DNA of 9,289 bases from Burkholderiales bacterium. GTDB taxonomy: Bacteria > Pseudomonadota > Gammaproteobacteria > Burkholderiales > Usitatibacteraceae. Shown here piece by piece: positions 1 through 8,564 of the stretch. The notes below the pieces were generated by a model. The model did not search any database. It was not told the origin of the DNA and worked only from the letters and a program-made list of their open reading frames with translations. How positions within the stretch are numbered: position 1 is the stretch's first letter; every line of letters starts with the position of its first letter. The stretch lies in assembly GCA_017880705.1 (NCBI GenBank), contig JADGRS010000096.1:1-9289 (forward strand), written 5' to 3'. The position numbers and the translations under genes were made by a program.

Positions 1-123
1 GTGAAGCGCGCCCCGCCCCTCGTAGCGCCGGCGATTGCCCGGATGCAGGACGAAGACGAGGATCGCCACGAACGCGGCGAAGGAAAGCACGGTGACCGCC
101 TCGCGCATGAAAGTGATGTCCAT
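1..123 (-). CDS. ccoQ: CcoQ/FixQ subunit of cbb3 oxidase (partial, 3' end outside window)
   Basis: Reading leftward from the ATG at 123, 41 codons stay open to the window edge. The product starts MDITFMREAVTVLSF, has one hydrophobic helix at about residues 8-26, then a basic stretch (HPGNRRRYEG). This is the usual shape of CcoQ, a 50-60 residue single-helix protein that stabilises the assembled cbb3 oxidase in the inner membrane. It lies 4 bases after the ccoO stop; its ribosome binding site (AAGAGG) sits in the last codons of ccoO, which suggests translational coupling. The identity rests on position plus general shape, since CcoQ is poorly conserved. The missing C-terminus, and a ccoP expected after it, lie beyond position 1. 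Confidence 0.85.
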   Translation of the reverse strand, partial: MDITFMREAVTVLSFAAFVAILVFVLHPGNRRRYEGRGALH

Positions 124-127
124 GGCC

Positions 128-742
128 CTACCTCTTGCTCTTGATGTTGATGCCGAGCACCTGCAGGTACGCGATGAGCGCGTCCTGCTCGGTCCTGCCC
201 GCGAGCTCGTTCTTCGCGCCGGCGATGTCCGCGTCGGCATACGGAACGCCGAGCATGCGCATCACCTCGAGCTTCCTCTCGATGTGGGTCGCATCGGCCG
301 GCGTCTCGGCGAGCCACGGATAGGCGGGCATGTTCGACTCCGGCACGACGTCGCGCGGGTTGTTCAGGTGAACGCGATGCCATTCGTCGCCGTAGCGCCC
401 GCCGACGCGCGCGAGGTCGGGGCCGGTGCGCTTGCTGCCCCACTGGAACGGGTGGTCGTAGACGGATTCGCCCGCGACCGAGTAGTGGCCGTAGCGCTCG
501 GTCTCCGCGCGGAACGGGCGGATCATCTGCGAATGGCAGCCGTAGCAGCCTTCGCGCAGGTAGATGTCGCGGCCCGCGAGCTGCAGCGCCGTGTAGGGCT
601 TCATCCCGGCCACGGGCTCGGTGGTCGAGCGCTGGAAGAAGAGCGGCACGATCTCCACGAGGCCCCCGACGCTCACCACGAGGACCACGAGGACGATCAG
701 CAGCGCGCTCTTTCTCTCGATCAGGTCATGGGTCAACTTCAT
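128..742 (-). CDS. ccoO: cbb3-type cytochrome c oxidase subunit II (CcoO), monohaem cytochrome c
   Basis: This 204-residue protein is the membrane-anchored monohaem cytochrome c subunit of cbb3 oxidase, which passes electrons towards the CcoN haem-copper centre. An N-terminal uncleaved signal anchor spans about residues 12-33. The haem-binding motif C66-Y-G-C69-H70 lies in the family signature [14 protein letters not shown], and M138 in [11 protein letters not shown] is the likely axial methionine. The length is normal for CcoO. The start at 742 is preceded by a purine-rich AGAGAGAAAG site in the 15-base gap after ccoN, so the two genes are co-transcribed. All expected motifs are present and the reading frame is intact. 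Confidence 0.98.
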   Translation of the reverse strand: MKLTHDLIERKSALLIVLVVLVVSVGGLVEIVPLFFQRSTTEPVAGMKPYTALQLAGRDIYLREGCYGCHSQMIRPFRAETERYGHYSVAGESVYDHPFQWGSKRTGPDLARVGGRYGDEWHRVHLNNPRDVVPESNMPAYPWLAETPADATHIERKLEVMRMLGVPYADADIAGAKNELAGRTEQDALIAYLQVLGINIKSKR

Positions 743-757
743 TTTGCTTTCTCTCTC

Positions 758-2185
758 TTACGCGTGCGCCATGGCGAAGCCGGGAATCGGGGCGTCCTGA
801 GCGCGGCCGGCGAGCATCGTCTTGGTGACGTTCCAGGCCATGATCAGCATTCCGGACAGGTAGAGGACGCCGCCCGCCAGGCGGATGGCGTAGAAGGGAT
901 AGGTCGCCTTCACGCCTTCGACGAAGCTGTAGGTGAGCGTCCCGTCGCCGTAGGTCGCGCGCCACATGAGGCCCTGCATCACGCCCGCGATCCACATCGC
1001 GGCGATGTAGAGGACGACGCCGATGGTCGCGATCCAGAAGTGCAGCGAGATCGCGCGCACGCTGTGCATCTCGACGCGCCCCACCAGCCTCGGGATGAGG
1101 TAATAGAGGCTGCCGAAGCTGATGAATCCCACCCAGCCGAGGGCGCCCGAGTGCACGTGCCCGATGGTCCAGTCGGTGTAGTGCGACAGCGCGTTCACCG
1201 TCTTGATCGACATCATCGGCCCCTCGAAGGTCGACATGCCGTAGAACGACAGCGACACGATGAGGAACTTGAGGATCGGATCGGTGCGCAATTTGTGCCA
1301 CGCGCCCGAGAGCGTCATGATCCCGTTGATCATCCCGCCCCACGACGGCGCCAGCAGGATCAGCGAGAACACCATCCCGAGCGACTGCGTCCAGTCGGGC
1401 AACGCCGTGTAATGCAGGTGGTGCGGGCCCGCCCACATGTACGTGAAGATGAGCGCCCAGAAGGGCACCACCGAGAGCCGGTACGAGTAGATCGGGCGCC
1501 CGGCCTGCTTGGGAATGAAGTAGTACATCATCCCCAGGAAGCCCGCCGTGAGGAAGAATCCGACCGCGTTGTGCCCGTACCACCACTGCACCATCGCGTC
1601 CTGCACGCCCGCGTAGGCCGAATAGGATTTCCAGAAGGAGACCGGCACCGCGGCGCTGTTCACGACGTGGAGCAGCGCCACCGTGAGGATGAACGCGCCG
1701 AAGAACCAGTTGGCGACGTAGATGTGCTGGACCTTGCGTTTGGCGAGCGTGCCGAAGAACACGATCGCGTAGGAGATCCATACCACGGCGATGAGGATGT
1801 CGATCGGCCACTCGAGCTCGGCGTACTCCTTGCCCTGCGTGTAGCCAAGGGGGAGCGTGATGGCCGCAAGCACGATCACCGCCTGCCAACCCCAGAACGT
1901 GAACGCGGCAAGGCCGTCCGAGAAGATGCGCACCTGGGACGTGCGCTGCACCACGTAGTACGACGTCGCGAAGAGCGCGCACCCGCCGAACGCGAAGATC
2001 ACCGCGTTGGTGTGCAGCGGACGAAGGCGCCCGTAGCTGAGCCACGGGATGCCCATGCTGAGCTCCGGCCAATACAGCTCCGCGGCGATGATCACGCCCA
2101 CCAGCATGCCGACGACGCCCCACACCACGGACATCACCGCGAATTGGCGCACCACCTTGTAGTTGTACATATCCTGCGCTTGCAT
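758..2185 (-). CDS. ccoN: cbb3-type cytochrome c oxidase subunit I (CcoN), catalytic haem-copper subunit
   Basis: This 475-residue, roughly 12-helix protein reduces O2 to water and pumps protons in the inner membrane. Visible ligands follow the C-type haem-copper oxidase pattern: H58 (RPLHTNA) and H345 for the low-spin haem b, H343 (IGHVHSG) for haem b3, and H205 (YGHNAV), H255 and H256 (GPHHLHY) for CuB. Y249 (TYMWAGPHH) matches the cross-linked active-site tyrosine special to cbb3 enzymes. The start at 2185 is preferred because GGAG lies 9 bases upstream; the in-frame ATG at 2170 has its AGGA only 1 base away. It is the first gene of ccoNOQ and is preceded by an FNR-type box, which fits induction at low oxygen. 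Confidence 0.99.
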   Translation of the reverse strand: MQAQDMYNYKVVRQFAVMSVVWGVVGMLVGVIIAAELYWPELSMGIPWLSYGRLRPLHTNAVIFAFGGCALFATSYYVVQRTSQVRIFSDGLAAFTFWGWQAVIVLAAITLPLGYTQGKEYAELEWPIDILIAVVWISYAIVFFGTLAKRKVQHIYVANWFFGAFILTVALLHVVNSAAVPVSFWKSYSAYAGVQDAMVQWWYGHNAVGFFLTAGFLGMMYYFIPKQAGRPIYSYRLSVVPFWALIFTYMWAGPHHLHYTALPDWTQSLGMVFSLILLAPSWGGMINGIMTLSGAWHKLRTDPILKFLIVSLSFYGMSTFEGPMMSIKTVNALSHYTDWTIGHVHSGALGWVGFISFGSLYYLIPRLVGRVEMHSVRAISLHFWIATIGVVLYIAAMWIAGVMQGLMWRATYGDGTLTYSFVEGVKATYPFYAIRLAGGVLYLSGMLIMAWNVTKTMLAGRAQDAPIPGFAMAHA

Positions 2186-2218
2186 TGCATCGTGCTCCGC
2201 ATTCGTCCGGACTTGCCC

Positions 2219-2259
2219 ATCGTAGGCAAGCCGGTCCGCCGGCGTTTGACCCCGATCAA
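2219..2259 (-). promoter_or_regulatory. FNR/ANR/FixK-type box and -10 element of the ccoN promoter
   Basis: On the minus strand the box at 2259-2246 reads TTGAT-CGGG-GTCAA, matching the FNR family consensus TTGAT-N4-ATCAA at 9 of 10 positions. The G at the start of the second half is common in FixK/ANR sites. A -10-like TACGAT lies at 2224-2219, with its centre 31 bp from the box centre. This is the spacing expected when the regulator replaces the -35 element (box centred near -41.5). The predicted transcript starts near 2211 and gives a leader of about 26 bases before the ccoN ATG. The transcription start is inferred from spacing. Confidence 0.85.
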
Positions 2260-2307
2260 ACGCCTCGACCGCGAAAGGACGATGCTCGAACCCGTAAGGG
2301 AGGATCG

Positions 2308-2556
2308 ATGAGCCGGTTCATGATCTGGTCGCGAGTGGAGTTGCGGCATGGTGGCTTCGTCGCGGTCGCGACGGCGATTCCCTGCGGCACGCGGGAGCCC
2401 CGAGCCCCCGAGGAGCGAGCGCTCGAGTGCGACACGCGCGACGGGGCCGAAGCGGCCGCGGCACGCCTCGCGCAGTCCCTTTCCGACGACATCCACGCCC
2501 GCGGCGGGCGCGTGCCCGCCGCCTCGCGCGCGACCGAAGCGTCGTCCCTCTATTGA
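2308..2556 (+). CDS. Small hypothetical protein, 82 residues
   Basis: I do not recognise this family. The ATG at 2308 follows a strong ribosome binding site, AAGGGAGG at 2296-2303. The protein begins [21 protein letters not shown], has a hydrophobic patch around residues 16-25, then an alanine-rich helix-like segment ([20 protein letters not shown], about 47-66) and a polar tail. Two cysteines (C27, C41) are not in a CxxC pattern. No signal peptide or clear membrane span is seen. Codons end mostly in G or C like its neighbours, which together with the ribosome binding site argues that it is real. It is 43 bases upstream of the P-type ATPase gene on the same strand, so the two may be co-transcribed. 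The overlapping long frame in another phase looks non-coding (Arg/Ser/Pro-rich). Confidence 0.7.
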   Translation: MSRFMIWSRVELRHGGFVAVATAIPCGTREPRAPEERALECDTRDGAEAAAARLAQSLSDDIHARGGRVPAASRATEASSLY

Positions 2557-2599
2557 CCTGCGGATCGGTCCGCCTCGCGGTGCGCCGGCGCGAAGGGAA

Positions 2600-5109
<2,510 letters not shown>

Positions 5110-5113
<4 letters not shown>

Positions 5114-5150
5114 TTCGCATCAATCCCCTCGGCGCGCGTTTTGCCATAGT
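5110..5150 (+). promoter_or_regulatory. Perfect FNR/ANR box and -10 element upstream of the usp gene
   Basis: The box at 5110-5123 reads TTGAT-TCGC-ATCAA, a 10 of 10 match to the FNR/ANR palindrome. A -10-like CATAGT lies at 5145-5150; its centre is 31 bp from the box centre, the class II activation geometry. Transcription would start near 5158, about 28 bases before the usp ATG. The TGA stop of the preceding ATPase gene (5111-5113) is part of the left half-site. No terminator hairpin is seen between the two genes, so read-through from the ATPase gene is also possible. Confidence 0.88.
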
Positions 5151-5185
5151 GAGCCTACGAAGGCGTTTCTCAAGAAAGGACGTCC

Positions 5186-5695
5186 ATGAAAATCCTCATC
5201 GCAGTCGACGGTTCTCCCTACACCCAGTCCGCGGCCCGCTATGTCGTGCGCCAGCGGGAATCCTTCTCGAGCCCGCTGGAGATCCACCTGCTCCATGTGC
5301 AGCCGCCGATTCCCTATCCCGGTGCCGCGGCTGTCGCCGGCAAGGCCGCCGTGGAAAGCTACCAACGCGACGAGAGCCTCGCCGCGCTCGCGCCCGCGGA
5401 GAAGGAGCTCGCCAAGGCGGGCGTCGCGTTCACGCCCGCCTGGCGCGTCGGCGACGTGGCGCAAACGATCGAGAAGTACGCGCGGGAACAGAACATCGAT
5501 CTGGTGATCTCGGGCTCCCACGGCCACGGCGCGCTGGCCAGCCTCGCGATGGGATCCGTGTCCACCAAGCTCGTCGCCACGCTCAGCGTGCCCTTGCTGA
5601 TCATCACTCGCGGGGCCGCGGCAAGGGCCGATCGGAAGCCGGGCGAGGCCCACGGGGATGCCGCCGGGCAGCGCGAGGCCGTGGCGACTCCGTAG
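5186..5695 (+). CDS. Universal stress protein, UspA family (ATP-binding type)
   Basis: This 169-residue soluble protein is a single Usp domain. The N-terminal strand MKILIAVDGS carries D8, which contacts the nucleotide in ATP-binding members. The C-terminal part has G110-x2-G113-x9-G123-S124 (GSHGHG...MGSVS), the exact ATP-binding signature G-2x-G-9x-G-(S/T), followed by the hydrophobic last strand VPLLIITRG. The final 25 or so residues are a polar, alanine/glycine-rich extension beyond the usual domain. The start is fixed by AAGAAAGGA at 5172-5180, 5 bases before the ATG. Usp proteins support survival under stress, including oxygen limitation, and the perfect FNR box upstream agrees with that. 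The biochemical target is unknown. Confidence 0.96.
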   Translation: MKILIAVDGSPYTQSAARYVVRQRESFSSPLEIHLLHVQPPIPYPGAAAVAGKAAVESYQRDESLAALAPAEKELAKAGVAFTPAWRVGDVAQTIEKYAREQNIDLVISGSHGHGALASLAMGSVSTKLVATLSVPLLIITRGAAARADRKPGEAHGDAAGQREAVATP

Positions 5696-5748
5696 AGCGG
5701 CTTGCCTCGACCCCCGGGCGGGCGCTGCCGCCAAGTTTCGGCAGGTAG

Positions 5749-5789
5749 TTGATCGGGGACAAAAGGGCCCGTCCGGGCGGCCCGATACT
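5749..5789 (+). promoter_or_regulatory. Probable FNR-like box and -10 element of the response-regulator operon
   Basis: In the 144-base gap between the usp gene and the response regulator, 5749-5762 reads TTGAT-CGGG-GACAA. It matches the FNR consensus at 8 of 10 positions and differs by a single base from the minus-strand ccoN box (TTGATCGGGGTCAA). A -10-like GATACT lies at 5784-5789, with its centre 31 bp from the box centre, as at the two other boxes. Transcription would start near 5797, leaving a leader of about 43 bases before the GTG start at 5840. It is the weakest of the three boxes on its own; the repeated spacing raises confidence. Confidence 0.65.
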
Positions 5790-5827
5790 GTTGGATGGAC
5801 ATCAAAGCGACGCTTCTGTCCCCAGCC

Positions 5828-5834
5828 GGAAAGG
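5828..5834 (+). promoter_or_regulatory. Ribosome binding site that decides the response-regulator start
   Basis: GGAAAGG lies 5 bases upstream of a GTG at 5840. The only upstream in-frame ATG (5795) has no ribosome binding site and nearly coincides with the predicted transcription start, so the GTG is the better start. Confidence 0.7.
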
Positions 5835-5839
5835 CACCC

Positions 5840-6253
5840 GTGAGTCCCCCGGGCCGCAAGATCCGCGTTCTCATTGCCGACGACGAGTTCCACGTGCGCC
5901 AGATCGTCGCCGGGATCGTGCGCGCGCTCGGCGCCGTGGTCGTGGCCGAAGCGGGCGACGGCGACGAGGCCGTGGAGGCCTTCGAGCGCTTGCGCCCCGA
6001 CCTCGTCATCCTCGACATCAACATGCCGAGGATGCGCGGCGACGAGGCGCTCACGCGGATTCTCGCCATCGATCCCCAGGTGGTCGCCATCATGATGACC
6101 GCCCAGGACACCATCGACTCGGTGCAGGAATGCCTCGATCGCGGGGCGCGCCACTACATCCTCAAGAGCAACCGCGCCGAGGAGATCATGCAGCTCCTGG
6201 CTGAGTGCTGGCCCGATTGCATTGCGCACGTGAGAAGCACGGAGAGACCATGA
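5840..6253 (+). CDS. Receiver-only response regulator (CheY-like)
   Basis: This 137-residue protein (counting from GTG 5840) is one phospho-acceptor receiver domain with no output domain. The acidic pocket is D14-D15 (LIADDE), the phosphorylated aspartate is D59 in LVILDINMPRMRG, the switch threonine is T87 (MMTAQD) and the conserved lysine is K109 (ILKS). After the last helix only a short tail (DCIAHVRSTERP) follows, so it must act by protein contact or as a phosphorelay intermediate. It is the first gene of a packed cluster with a CxxC protein, a GspE-type ATPase, an Hpt protein and a Cache sensor. Its stop overlaps the next start by ATGA. A start at ATG 5795 would add 15 residues without similarity to the receiver fold. 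Confidence 0.95.
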   Translation: MSPPGRKIRVLIADDEFHVRQIVAGIVRALGAVVVAEAGDGDEAVEAFERLRPDLVILDINMPRMRGDEALTRILAIDPQVVAIMMTAQDTIDSVQECLDRGARHYILKSNRAEEIMQLLAECWPDCIAHVRSTERP

Positions 6254-6519
6254 GCGAAACCCTGAAGAAGGCGGGGGTGTGCCCGCATTGCGGCGCGCCG
6301 CTGAAGACCCTTGCGCCGGACATTCCGGGCAACGCGCCCGATCCCGCGATCGCTCTCGATCCCGCGAAGGCCTTCTTCGCCGACTTCGTCCGCTATGACC
6401 TGGAGGCCCTGTCCGCCGAGGCCCAGCAGGAGAAGGCCTTCGACGAATCGGCGCGCGTGCGCGTGACCCAGCAGGACATCCGCAAGCTGCTCGAGAAGCG
6501 CAGGAAGGGCCACAAATGA
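6250..6519 (+). CDS. Small CxxC-motif protein of unknown function, 89 residues
   Basis: I do not recognise a named family. The ATG at 6250 overlaps the response-regulator stop (ATGA) and follows GGAGAGA at 6241-6247. Near the N-terminus is C11-P-H-C14-G, a half zinc-ribbon knuckle; there is no second cysteine pair, so zinc binding would need a dimer, another protein or other ligands. A proline-rich linker (about 20-40) leads to a charged helical C-terminal half (FFADFVRYDLEALSAEAQQE; then VTQQDIRKLLEKRRKGHK) with a strongly basic end. No membrane span or signal peptide is seen. It ends in an ATGA overlap with the GspE-type ATPase gene, so a role with that ATPase or with the receiver is plausible inference. 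Confidence 0.85.
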   Translation: MSETLKKAGVCPHCGAPLKTLAPDIPGNAPDPAIALDPAKAFFADFVRYDLEALSAEAQQEKAFDESARVRVTQQDIRKLLEKRRKGHK

Positions 6520-8213
6520 TCGCCATCAGCCCCGACATCCGCAAGAAGGCGAGCGACGTCTGCCCGGCGTTCGCCGCGCAGCTCGAAGGCCTCGCGATCC
6601 ATGCCGACGACGCGGTCGAATTCATGCAGAACGCGATCCACTACGGCTACCTCGACCGCGACACCGCGGGAGAAATCATCGCCGAAGCCATCGGCCGCAC
6701 CCACGTGAACCTCGGGAAGACCCTCTTCCAGCAGGACCTCATCGACAAGGTTCCCTTCGAGCTCGCGAGCTCCAAGAAGGCGATCCCGCTCTACAAGATG
6801 GGTACCGTCGCCACGGTGGCGATGGTCGACCCGCTCGACACGAAGCTCATCAGCGCGCTGGAGCTGTTCCTCGGGTCGAAGGTAAGCCCCGTGTTCAGCT
6901 TCCCCGACGAGGTCGAGTCGGCGATCGTCGTGAAGTACCACTCCCCGCTCGAATTCGACAAGCTGGTGGACGAATTCGACTTCTCGCCCTTCCTGCACGC
7001 CGACCTCACCGACCAGCACCTCGCCGAGCTGATGGAATCGAACCAGCTGATCGGCATGACCGATTCGCTGATCCTCATGGCGCTGAAGGAACGCGCCTCC
7101 GATATCCACATCGAGCCGAAAAAGCACGACCTGCTGATCCGCTTCCGCGTGGACGGCTCCCTCACCGAGCGCCTGGTGCTGTCGAAGAACCTCGCGCTGC
7201 CGCTGGTCTCGCGCCTCAAGGTGATCTCCGGCATGGATATCACCAACCGGCGCACGCCCCAGGACGGGCGGATCAATTTCCCGCTGCCCATCAAGAACAT
7301 CGACATCCGCCTGTCGACCTTGCCGACGATCAACGGCGAGAAGATGGTAATGCGCATGCTGGGGTCGCCGTTCGCCGGCACGACGCTCAATCTCGAGACG
7401 CTCGACATCGTGCCCTCGCTCCTTACGCGCCTGAAGCAGGTGATCCGCCAGCCCAACGGCATCCTTTTCGTGACGGGGCCGACGGGATGCGGAAAGACCA
7501 CGACGCTCTACGCGGCGCTCAACTTCATCAACCGCCCGAGCCTCAACATCATCACCCTCGAGGATCCCGTCGAGTACGAATGGCCGAGCATCAACCAGGT
7601 CCAGGTCGACGAGAAGGCCGGGCGCTCGTTCCACACGCTGCTGCGCTCGGTGCTGCGCCAGGATCCGGACGTGATCCTGGTGGGCGAGATCCGCGACACG
7701 GAGACGGCGCGCATCGCGACCCAGGCCGCGATGACCGGCCACCTCGTGCTCACCACGCTGCACACCAACGACGCGATCCAGGCCTCGACGCGGCTGATGG
7801 ACATGGGCGTCGAACGCTTCATGGTCGCCCCTTCGCTGATCGGCGTGCTCAACCAGCGGCTGGTGCGCAGGATCTGTCCCTTCTGCCGGGTCGAGCATCC
7901 GCCCGGCGAGAAGAACCTGTCGCGCTTCTTCACCTGGCGCGAGGGAGCGACGCTGCCGCCGTTCTACCGGGGCGAGGGGTGCGAGCGCTGCAACCACAGC
8001 GGCTACCTCGGCCGCATCGCGATCCACGAATTCCTCTACATCACCCACCGGCTTCGCGACGGGCTGCTGGGACAGCTGAACTACCACCAGCTCCTCGACA
8101 TCGCCAACTCCGAGGGCTTCCACGAGATGCGCTACGACGGCTACAAGAAGGCGTTGCGCGGCCTCACCACGCTCGAGGAAGTCATCGAGGCGACCATGCC
8201 CGAGACCGAATGA
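6516..8213 (+). CDS. GspE/PilB-type secretion or pilus-assembly ATPase (PulE family), stand-alone
   Basis: This 565-residue protein is a complete hexameric motor ATPase of the type II secretion/type IV pilus family. The N-terminal part (about 60-141) matches the T2SSE_N/MshEN fold (KVPFELASSKKAIPLY...VAMVDPLD). It lacks an obvious RLG motif at its start, so c-di-GMP binding is uncertain. The core holds RFRVDGS (209-215), Walker A GPTGCGKTT (321-329, with Cys where Ser is usual), Asp box ITLEDPVEY (346-354), Walker B VILVGEIRD (386-394, E391), His box GHLVLTTLHTND (408-419) and the zinc-binding cysteines C454/C457 and C489/C492. The extension ATPase PilB is favoured over PilT because of the tetracysteine and N-terminal domain. 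AGGAAGGG (6502-6509) precedes the ATG. No pilin, GspF/PilC or secretin gene is nearby; signalling genes flank it instead. Confidence 0.95.
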   Translation: MIAISPDIRKKASDVCPAFAAQLEGLAIHADDAVEFMQNAIHYGYLDRDTAGEIIAEAIGRTHVNLGKTLFQQDLIDKVPFELASSKKAIPLYKMGTVATVAMVDPLDTKLISALELFLGSKVSPVFSFPDEVESAIVVKYHSPLEFDKLVDEFDFSPFLHADLTDQHLAELMESNQLIGMTDSLILMALKERASDIHIEPKKHDLLIRFRVDGSLTERLVLSKNLALPLVSRLKVISGMDITNRRTPQDGRINFPLPIKNIDIRLSTLPTINGEKMVMRMLGSPFAGTTLNLETLDIVPSLLTRLKQVIRQPNGILFVTGPTGCGKTTTLYAALNFINRPSLNIITLEDPVEYEWPSINQVQVDEKAGRSFHTLLRSVLRQDPDVILVGEIRDTETARIATQAAMTGHLVLTTLHTNDAIQASTRLMDMGVERFMVAPSLIGVLNQRLVRRICPFCRVEHPPGEKNLSRFFTWREGATLPPFYRGEGCERCNHSGYLGRIAIHEFLYITHRLRDGLLGQLNYHQLLDIANSEGFHEMRYDGYKKALRGLTTLEEVIEATMPETE

Positions 8214-8557
8214 TGGAGCCGGGCGCCCGCGACGAATTCCTGCGCCTGCTCGATCGGCAACGCGCCGACTACGTGCAGGCGCTGCCGGCGAAGCTATCCG
8301 AAGTGGAGCATCTGTGGGGCGGGATCTCCCAAGGCGCGGCCGCACCCGACGACCTCGCTTGCCTGGTTCGCGCCGCCCACGGGCTGGCGGGATCGGGCGC
8401 GATGTTCGGATTCGCCGAGCTCGGCGCGGCCGCGAAAGCGCTCGAGCTACGGCTGCAGGCCATCGCCCAATCGCCCGAAGCGCCGCGAGGCGCTGACGCG
8501 GACAGCATCGAGGACTTCATCGCCCGACTGCGAAGCTGCGCCCCCCGGGCCGCCTGA
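8210..8557 (+). CDS. Hpt-domain phosphotransfer protein
   Basis: This 115-residue protein is a single histidine phosphotransfer domain. The phospho-accepting H57 lies in VRAAHGLAGSGAMFGFAELG, the typical Hpt helix pattern (H-x-L-x-G-S-[AG]-x-x-[FI]-G). The surrounding segments (about 5-40 and 68-110) are helical and amphipathic, as in a four-helix bundle. No kinase or receiver domain is attached. It would shuttle phosphate between a hybrid kinase and a receiver such as the product at 5840. The ATG at 8210 overlaps the stop of the ATPase gene (ATGA); a second ATG directly follows at 8213, and either could be used. It lies 7 bases before the sensor gene. Confidence 0.9.
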   Translation: MMEPGARDEFLRLLDRQRADYVQALPAKLSEVEHLWGGISQGAAAPDDLACLVRAAHGLAGSGAMFGFAELGAAAKALELRLQAIAQSPEAPRGADADSIEDFIARLRSCAPRAA

Positions 8558-8564
8558 GCGAGAA

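Noticed and set aside
35..2311. Long plus-strand open frame opposite ccoNO (and similar long frames opposite the P-type ATPase and GspE-type genes)
   Set aside because: The translations are rich in Arg, His, Asp and Glu with no recognisable domain, while the opposite strand encodes textbook proteins. In GC-rich DNA such antisense frames are expected by chance.
2348..2599. Longer start for the ATPase at 2348
   Set aside because: The extra 84 residues are Arg/Ser/Pro-rich, overlap the likely real small gene in another phase, and do not resemble a P-type ATPase N-terminus.
5725..5744. Terminator hairpin after the usp gene (CTGCCG, 8-base loop, CGGCAG)
   Set aside because: The stem is only 6 bp, the loop is long and no T-run follows. 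It may pair weakly but is not a convincing terminator.
5767..5778. Inverted repeat GCCCG-TC-CGGGC as an operator
   Set aside because: Short GC-only palindromes with a 2-base loop are common at this base composition; nothing else supports a binding site.
6516..6940. Firm call of c-di-GMP binding by the N-terminal domain of the motor ATPase
   Set aside because: The domain resembles the T2SSE_N/MshEN fold, but the RLG-containing motif used by MshEN to bind c-di-GMP is not evident.
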